From: Curtobacterium sp. MCLR17_032
GTDB taxonomy: Bacteria > Actinomycetota > Actinomycetes > Actinomycetales > Microbacteriaceae
Direction: 5' to 3'
NCBI RefSeq assembly: GCF_003234795.2
Contig: NZ_CP126268.1
Span: 2,232,001-2,296,000 of the forward strand
Length of the DNA stretch: 64,000 nucleotides
Shown: positions 59,478-64,000 of the stretch, piece after piece
Layout: each line of letters starts with the position of its first letter
Numbering within the stretch: the first letter of the stretch is position 1
Notes under the pieces: model-generated
Databases searched by the model: none
What the model was told of the DNA's origin: nothing
Seen by the model: the letters and a program-made list of their open reading frames with translations, nothing else
Translations under genes and position numbers: made by a program

Positions 59478-60257
59478 TCAGCGGGTCGCCCGCGCCCGCG
59501 CCAGCTGCTTCAGGACGTCGGTCAGGGCCGCCGGGTCGGCGACCCGGTGGGCGGCCAGGGTCTCGCCCTCCCCCACCTTCACGCCGACGTCGCCGTCGTG
59601 GAGCACCCGGAAGGCGTCCTCGTCCGTGACGTCGTCACCCGCGAAGAACACCGCGTCCGCACCGCGGAGGGCACGCAGTCGCTCGATCGCGTCGCCCTTC
59701 GTGACGTGGCGCACGGCGAACTCGAGGATGTCCTTGCCACCGCGCTCGAGCACGTCGGCGTCGGCGTCGTGCGCCGCCCGGCTGGCCTCGGCGTTCGTGG
59801 CCGCCGCCTCGTCGGCACTGACCCGTCGGGTGTGCACGCCGTGGCCGGCGGGCTTGTGCTCGATGACGACACCCGGGTGCCGGGCACCGACCTCGTCGAG
59901 CGCCGCACCGATGCGGGCCACCCGGGCCGTCTCCTCCGGCGTGAGGGCGTCCTCGTCGTGGCCGTCGACCCGCCACTCGACGCCGTGCGAGCCGATCAGC
60001 GCCATGCCCTCGGGCGCGTGCGACACCGCGGCCAGACTGCCGAGCGGTCGCCCGGAGACGAGCACGACCTCGGTGTCGCGGGCCCGCTGCAGGGTCAGGA
60101 CCGCCGCCCAACTGCCGGGCAGCGCGCCGACCTGGGACGGGTCGTCGGCGAAGGGCGCGAGCGTGCCGTCGAAGTCGAGCGCCACGAGCAGTCGCGGCGC
60201 AGCCGCGAGCGTCTCGAGAGCCGGCACGAGACCGCTGTCCGTCGTCTGGTCAGGCAT
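59478..60257 (-). CDS. otsB: Trehalose-6-phosphate phosphatase
   Basis: HAD phosphatase completing trehalose synthesis. Motif I LDFDGTLAPFADDP, motif II region VVLVSGRP, a lysine in VTKGDAIERLRAL and the metal site GDDVTDEDAF are all present. 259 residues. The ATG at 60255-60257 is 6 nt from GGGAGG and overlaps the otsA stop region; a GTG just before is too close to that site. Confidence 0.94.
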   Translation of the reverse strand: MPDQTTDSGLVPALETLAAAPRLLVALDFDGTLAPFADDPSQVGALPGSWAAVLTLQRARDTEVVLVSGRPLGSLAAVSHAPEGMALIGSHGVEWRVDGHDEDALTPEETARVARIGAALDEVGARHPGVVIEHKPAGHGVHTRRVSADEAAATNAEASRAAHDADADVLERGGKDILEFAVRHVTKGDAIERLRALRGADAVFFAGDDVTDEDAFRVLHDGDVGVKVGEGETLAAHRVADPAALTDVLKQLARARATR

Positions 60258-61842
60258 CACGGTCCTCCCGGGTGTCCTCGGCGGCGCGCGCCTTCTGCGC
60301 GTCCTGGTCGAAGATCGACGTGCCGTCGGTCTGGGCCTCGCGGTGCGGCTCGCCCTGTTCGACCGATTCCGGGTCGATCTGGGCGCCCTTCGGGGCGTGC
60401 CGGTCCAGGGCTTCGAGGAACGAGCGCGACCACCGGGCCACGTCGTTGTCCTTCACGCGCTTGCGGAGCGCACGCATCCGGGTCGAGCGCTCGCGGCGCG
60501 GCATCTCGATGGCGCGCTGGATCGAGTCCTTGAGCGCCCCGATGTCGTGCGGGTTGACGATCACGGCCTGCTTGAGCTCGTCGGCGGCACCGGCGAACTC
60601 GGACAGGATCAGGACGCCGTCGTTGTCGTGGCGGGAGGCGACGTACTCCTTCGCGACGAGGTTCATGCCGTCGCGGAGGGCGGTGACGAGCATGATGTCG
60701 GCCGCCAGGTACAGCGCGACCATCTCTTCTCTCGGGTACCCGTGGTGCAGGTACGAGATCGGCTGGTGGCCGATCACGCCGAGGTCGCCGTTGATGCGAC
60801 CGACGCTGAGCTCGATCTCGTCGCGGAGCATCCGGTACGTGTCGACCCGTTCGCGGCTCGGGCTGGCGACCTGGATGAGCGCGGCATCCTCCACCGCAAG
60901 GCGGCCGTCCTCCACCAGTTCACCGAACGCCTTGATGCGGTGCCGGATCCCCTTGGTGTAGTCGAGTCGGTCGACACCGAGCAGGACGGTCTTCGGGTTG
61001 CCCAGACCGTCACGGATCTCCTTGGCGCGCTGCTGCACCTCGGGCCGGCGGGCGATCTCCTCGAAGCTCTCGGCGTCGATCGAGATCGGGAAATGGCGGG
61101 CCTCGACGTGGCGGACCGTGATGCCCTTGCGGCTGCGCGGCGCCTTCGGGTCGTCGACGGGCACGTCCACCGTGGAGCCCTTGGTCGTGTAGCCCTTGAT
61201 GTGCCGGACCGCGCGGAGGAAGTCGCTGGCGTCGTCCTGGCGCTGGAACCCGATCACGTCGGCGCCGAGCAGGCCGTCGAGGATCTGGGCGCGCCACGGC
61301 AGCTGCGCGTAGATGCCGACCGGCGGGAACGGGATGTGGTTGAAGAAGCCGATGGTCAGGTCGGGACGGAGCGCACGGAGCAGCGCCGGCACGAGCTGCA
61401 GCTGGTAGTCCTGCACCCAGACGATGCCGTCCTGCTCGACGATCTCGGCGATCTGCTCCGCGAAGCGCTGGTTCACGCGCTTGTAGGCGTTCCACCAGTC
61501 ACGGTGGTAGCTCGGGTGCTCGATGACGTCGTGGTACAGCGGCCAGAGCGTGTCGTTGCTGAAGCCCTCGTAGTACTCCTGCACGTCGTCGGCGCTGAGC
61601 GGCACCGGGACGATGTGGATGCCCTCGTTGTCGAACGGCTCGACGGTGACGTCCGGCTGCCCGACCCATCCGACCCAGGCTCCGTCGTTCGCCCGCATCA
61701 CCGGCTCGAGTGCGGTGACGAGGCCGCCCGGCGAGTGCCGCCAGCCCTCGGTTCCGTCGTCCTCGACGACGCGGTCCACGGGGAGGCGGTTGGAGGCGAC
61801 GACGAAGGCGTAGCGCGTGCTGTCGGTGCGGTCTGCGGGCAT
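60250..61842 (-). CDS. otsA: Trehalose-6-phosphate synthase
   Basis: GT20 enzyme joining UDP- or GDP-glucose to glucose-6-phosphate. VVASNRLPV, VWVQDYQLQLVP, VDRLDYTKGIRHRIKAF (donor-phosphate Arg/Lys) and RDGMNLVAKEYVA are diagnostic. 530 residues, with a variable acidic C-terminal tail (about 45 residues). Together with otsB it makes the stress protectant trehalose. Confidence 0.96.
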   Translation of the reverse strand: MPADRTDSTRYAFVVASNRLPVDRVVEDDGTEGWRHSPGGLVTALEPVMRANDGAWVGWVGQPDVTVEPFDNEGIHIVPVPLSADDVQEYYEGFSNDTLWPLYHDVIEHPSYHRDWWNAYKRVNQRFAEQIAEIVEQDGIVWVQDYQLQLVPALLRALRPDLTIGFFNHIPFPPVGIYAQLPWRAQILDGLLGADVIGFQRQDDASDFLRAVRHIKGYTTKGSTVDVPVDDPKAPRSRKGITVRHVEARHFPISIDAESFEEIARRPEVQQRAKEIRDGLGNPKTVLLGVDRLDYTKGIRHRIKAFGELVEDGRLAVEDAALIQVASPSRERVDTYRMLRDEIELSVGRINGDLGVIGHQPISYLHHGYPREEMVALYLAADIMLVTALRDGMNLVAKEYVASRHDNDGVLILSEFAGAADELKQAVIVNPHDIGALKDSIQRAIEMPRRERSTRMRALRKRVKDNDVARWSRSFLEALDRHAPKGAQIDPESVEQGEPHREAQTDGTSIFDQDAQKARAAEDTREDRDA

Positions 61843-62001
61843 GGGTGGCGGGTGCTCCGTTCCTGCCCGGCGGCCTGCCGGGGCGTCGGCACCGAAACTA
61901 CCAGCGCGCGGGTGGCCGGGCTGAGGGGACGTTCACCCGTGCCCGACCGGGAGGCCCGGGGCCGGGTCCGGCACGCAGCGCACCGTCACTAGGCTCGCCC
62001 C

Positions 62002-62973
62002 ATGGTGAGCACGCGCTGCTGGCAGGACGGTTCGTCGGCGGAGCGGGACTTCCCCGTGGAGCAGGTCTCGGACCTCGTCGCCCGCGACGGTGCCTTCGTC
62101 TGGATCGACTTCACCGATCCGCAGGCCTCGGACCTCGAACAGGTCCAGGAAGAACTCGGCATCCACGTCCTCGCAGTGGAGGACGCGGTGGAGAGCGGGC
62201 AGCGGCCGAAGCTCGACCGGTACCGGGACAGCCTGTTCCTGGTGGTCTACGACGCCCACGGTCCGGGGGAGGACGGCGCGATCGTCACCCACGAGGTGAA
62301 GGCCTTCGTCACGAAGCACGCCCTCGTCACGATCCACGGCGCCGACTTCGACACCGCGGCCGTCCAGCGCCGGTGGGACGCGAACAGCGACCTGGCCGAC
62401 CACGGCGTGCCCTGGTTGCTCTGGGGACTGCTCGACGCGGTGGTCGACCACGCCACGAGCGTCCTCGAGACCATCGAGCGGGACATCGACGCGCTCGAGG
62501 ACGACCTGTTCGAGACCGGCGACCCGCGCGAGCAGCAGATCCAGCGCCGCTCGTTCCGCCTGCGCAAGGCGCTCGGGGTGCTCCGCCGGCTGGTCGTGCC
62601 GACCCGGGACAGCGTCGGTTCACTGCTGCACGGCGACGCCGAGACGATCATCGACGGTGTCCGTCCGTACTTCCGGGACGTCGAGGACCACCTGGTGTCG
62701 ATCGCCGACTCGGTCGACCAGCAGCGGGACGCGGTGTCGAGCGTCCTCGACACGAACCTCAACCTGGCGTCGAACCGGCAGAACACCGTGATGAAGAAGG
62801 TGACGAGCTGGGCGGCGATCATCGCGATCCCGACCGGCATCACGAGCTTCTTCGGGCAGAACGTGGAGTTCCCCGGTGAGGGGGCCTGGAGCGGGCTGTG
62901 GGCGTCGATCGCGCTCACCGTGGCGTCGTCGCTGCTGCTCTACCGGTCGTTCAAGCACCGCGACTGGCTGTGA
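62002..62973 (+). CDS. corA: CorA-like divalent cation channel with GQN motif
   Basis: A 323-residue CorA superfamily protein: long cytoplasmic alpha/beta domain with coiled coils (DALEDDLFETGDPREQQIQR), then two C-terminal helices (WAAIIAIPTGITSFFG and LWASIALTVASSLLLY) and a basic end. The normal GMN pore motif is GQN here (about residues 285-287), so selectivity may differ; cobalt, magnesium or zinc transport are all possible. ATG lies 6 nt from TAGGCT (61990-61995): leaderless. Divergent from otsA. Confidence 0.87.
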   Translation: MVSTRCWQDGSSAERDFPVEQVSDLVARDGAFVWIDFTDPQASDLEQVQEELGIHVLAVEDAVESGQRPKLDRYRDSLFLVVYDAHGPGEDGAIVTHEVKAFVTKHALVTIHGADFDTAAVQRRWDANSDLADHGVPWLLWGLLDAVVDHATSVLETIERDIDALEDDLFETGDPREQQIQRRSFRLRKALGVLRRLVVPTRDSVGSLLHGDAETIIDGVRPYFRDVEDHLVSIADSVDQQRDAVSSVLDTNLNLASNRQNTVMKKVTSWAAIIAIPTGITSFFGQNVEFPGEGAWSGLWASIALTVASSLLLYRSFKHRDWL

Positions 62974-63017
62974 GCACCAGCCCGGCCCGGGGGCTGTGAG
63001 GCCCGGCCCGGCCGGGA

Positions 63018-64000
63018 TCAGATCGCGAGCGCGAACACGCCGGCGACGACGGTGAGCGGCGCCACGATGCAGCCGAGCGCGATGTAGCGACCCCACGACA
63101 GGTGGATGCCCTCGGCCGTCAGTCGCGCGTGCCACAGCAGCGTCGCGAGCGAGGCCCACGGAGTGATCAGGCAGCCCGCGTTGACGCCGACGAGCAGCGC
63201 CGCGTACCGCAGGGCCTCGTGCCCCGCCGCCGGCTCGAGCACCAGGTAGGCGGGCAGGTTGTCGATCGCGTTCGCGGCGACCGCGCCCGCACCGCCGAGG
63301 AGCAGCAGGGAGCCGCTGCCCGTGCCGCCACCGAGGGCGTGCACGATCGGGTCGGTGACGCCGGTGGCGTGCAGGGTCTCGACGACGACGAAGAGCCCGG
63401 CGGCGAAGACGAGCGTCGACCACGGCACCCGGGACGGCTTGAGCTCGGACGGCGCCCGGAACGCGGCGACGACGACGAGCAGGACCGCGGCGGCGACCGC
63501 GGCCACCCAGACCTCGACCCCGGCGGTCAGCGCGACGACGAGGGCCACGAGCACCGCGGACGCCGCCCAGAAGAACACCGGGTCGGACGCCTTCCGCAGC
63601 CCGACCGGCGTGTACCGGCCGAAGAGCGACCGGCGGAACACGACGAGCAGCACCGCGCACGGCACGACGACCCCGGCGAGGGCGGCCCACACCATCAGGC
63701 CGGCGAACGGCAGCGGCCCGTCGAGCCCGATCTTGTCGACGGCGAGCAGGTTCGTGAGGTTCGACACCGGCAGCAGCAGGGACGCGGTGTTCGCGAGCCA
63801 CACGGTGGTCAGCGCGAACGGCATCGGTGGCAACCCCACCCGGCGCGCGAGCGTGATGACGATCGGGGTGAGCAGCACCGCGGTGGTGTCGATCGACAGG
63901 AAGACCGTGCACACCACGGCGAGGACGACGACCGCGCCCCACAGCCCGATGGTCCGGCCGCCACCGACCCGGGCGGCGACGTCGGCCAGCCGGTCGAAGA
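63018..64000 (-). CDS. ArsB/SLC13-type ion permease, C-terminal part
   Basis: The frame is open to the right edge, so the start is missing; 327 codons are visible. About eight helices are seen. FDRLADVAARVGGG followed by TVFLSIDTTAVLLTPIVITLARR resembles the ArsB/NhaD (ion transporter superfamily) pattern. ANAIDNLPAYLVLEP is the second repeat motif. Candidates are arsenite, citrate or sodium/proton transport; no metal regulator is in view. Confidence 0.78.
   Translation of the reverse strand, partial: FDRLADVAARVGGGRTIGLWGAVVVLAVVCTVFLSIDTTAVLLTPIVITLARRVGLPPMPFALTTVWLANTASLLLPVSNLTNLLAVDKIGLDGPLPFAGLMVWAALAGVVVPCAVLLVVFRRSLFGRYTPVGLRKASDPVFFWAASAVLVALVVALTAGVEVWVAAVAAAVLLVVVAAFRAPSELKPSRVPWSTLVFAAGLFVVVETLHATGVTDPIVHALGGGTGSGSLLLLGGAGAVAANAIDNLPAYLVLEPAAGHEALRYAALLVGVNAGCLITPWASLATLLWHARLTAEGIHLSWGRYIALGCIVAPLTVVAGVFALAI

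Overview
The window is a GC-rich chromosomal segment from an actinobacterium. The family Microbacteriaceae is likely, and Curtobacterium is a plausible genus. This rests on codon use, on the conserved blocks trmD-rimM-khpA-rpsP, ffh/ftsY/smc-mutM-rnc-rpmF, thiL-DUF3515-ddl-gpsA-plsC-murA-leuDC and serA-leuB-ilvE-fahA, and on the 16S signature. No phage, transposon, CRISPR array or secretion island is visible. It is core chromosome with small accessory inserts.

Layout. 0-1.8 kb: a tRNA-modification/ribosome operon read leftwards (trmD partial, rimM, khpA, rpsP). 1.8-10.8 kb: the SRP pair ffh and ftsY, with inserted accessory genes (an Old Yellow Enzyme family reductase, a YbdK-like ligase, a PadR/membrane-protein pair, a 55-residue hydrophobic protein, and a TerC transporter behind a probable Mn riboswitch). 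10.8-20.8 kb: smc, mutM, rnc, rpmF, DUF177, coaD and recG leftwards, then rsmD rightwards. 20.9-29.1 kb: thiL, a DUF3515 lipoprotein, ddl, gpsA, plsC, murA, leuD, leuC. 29.2-33.2 kb: FUSC-like protein, GNAT, a phosphatase with two CrcB fluoride channels, two tRNA-Glu, an MBL-fold hydrolase. 33.3-38.0 kb: a LacI-controlled sugar ABC importer. 38.1-41.1 kb: zinc-ribbon protein, tRNA-Gln, TrxR-like flavoprotein, gltX. 41.2-47.1 kb: a complete rRNA operon. 47.2-51.8 kb: serA-leuB-ilvE-fahA. 51.9-53.9 kb: two membrane proteins and mtlD. 54.1-59.3 kb: ilvD-ilvB-ilvN-ilvC. 59.5-64 kb: otsA-otsB (trehalose), a CorA-like channel, and a partial ArsB/SLC13-type permease.

How it fits together. Most of the branched-chain amino acid pathway is here in three places (leuDC, leuB-ilvE with serA, ilvDBNC). 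leuC and ilvD share a TTGGNATACCAA palindrome placed 5-7 nt upstream of a -10 box, which suggests a common regulator. The sugar importer has its own LacI protein and a textbook palindromic operator. Many genes are probably leaderless: a TANNNT box sits 6-9 nt before the start codon of at least 14 of them. The most unusual DNA features are a perfect 54-bp palindrome between terC and smc, related hairpins at other insert boundaries, overlapping divergent -10 boxes serving thiL and the DUF3515 gene 24 bp apart, and in-frame short tandem repeats in rimM, mutM and the end of the DUF3515 gene. I see no convincing evidence of a wholly new multi-gene system; the novelty is mainly regulatory.
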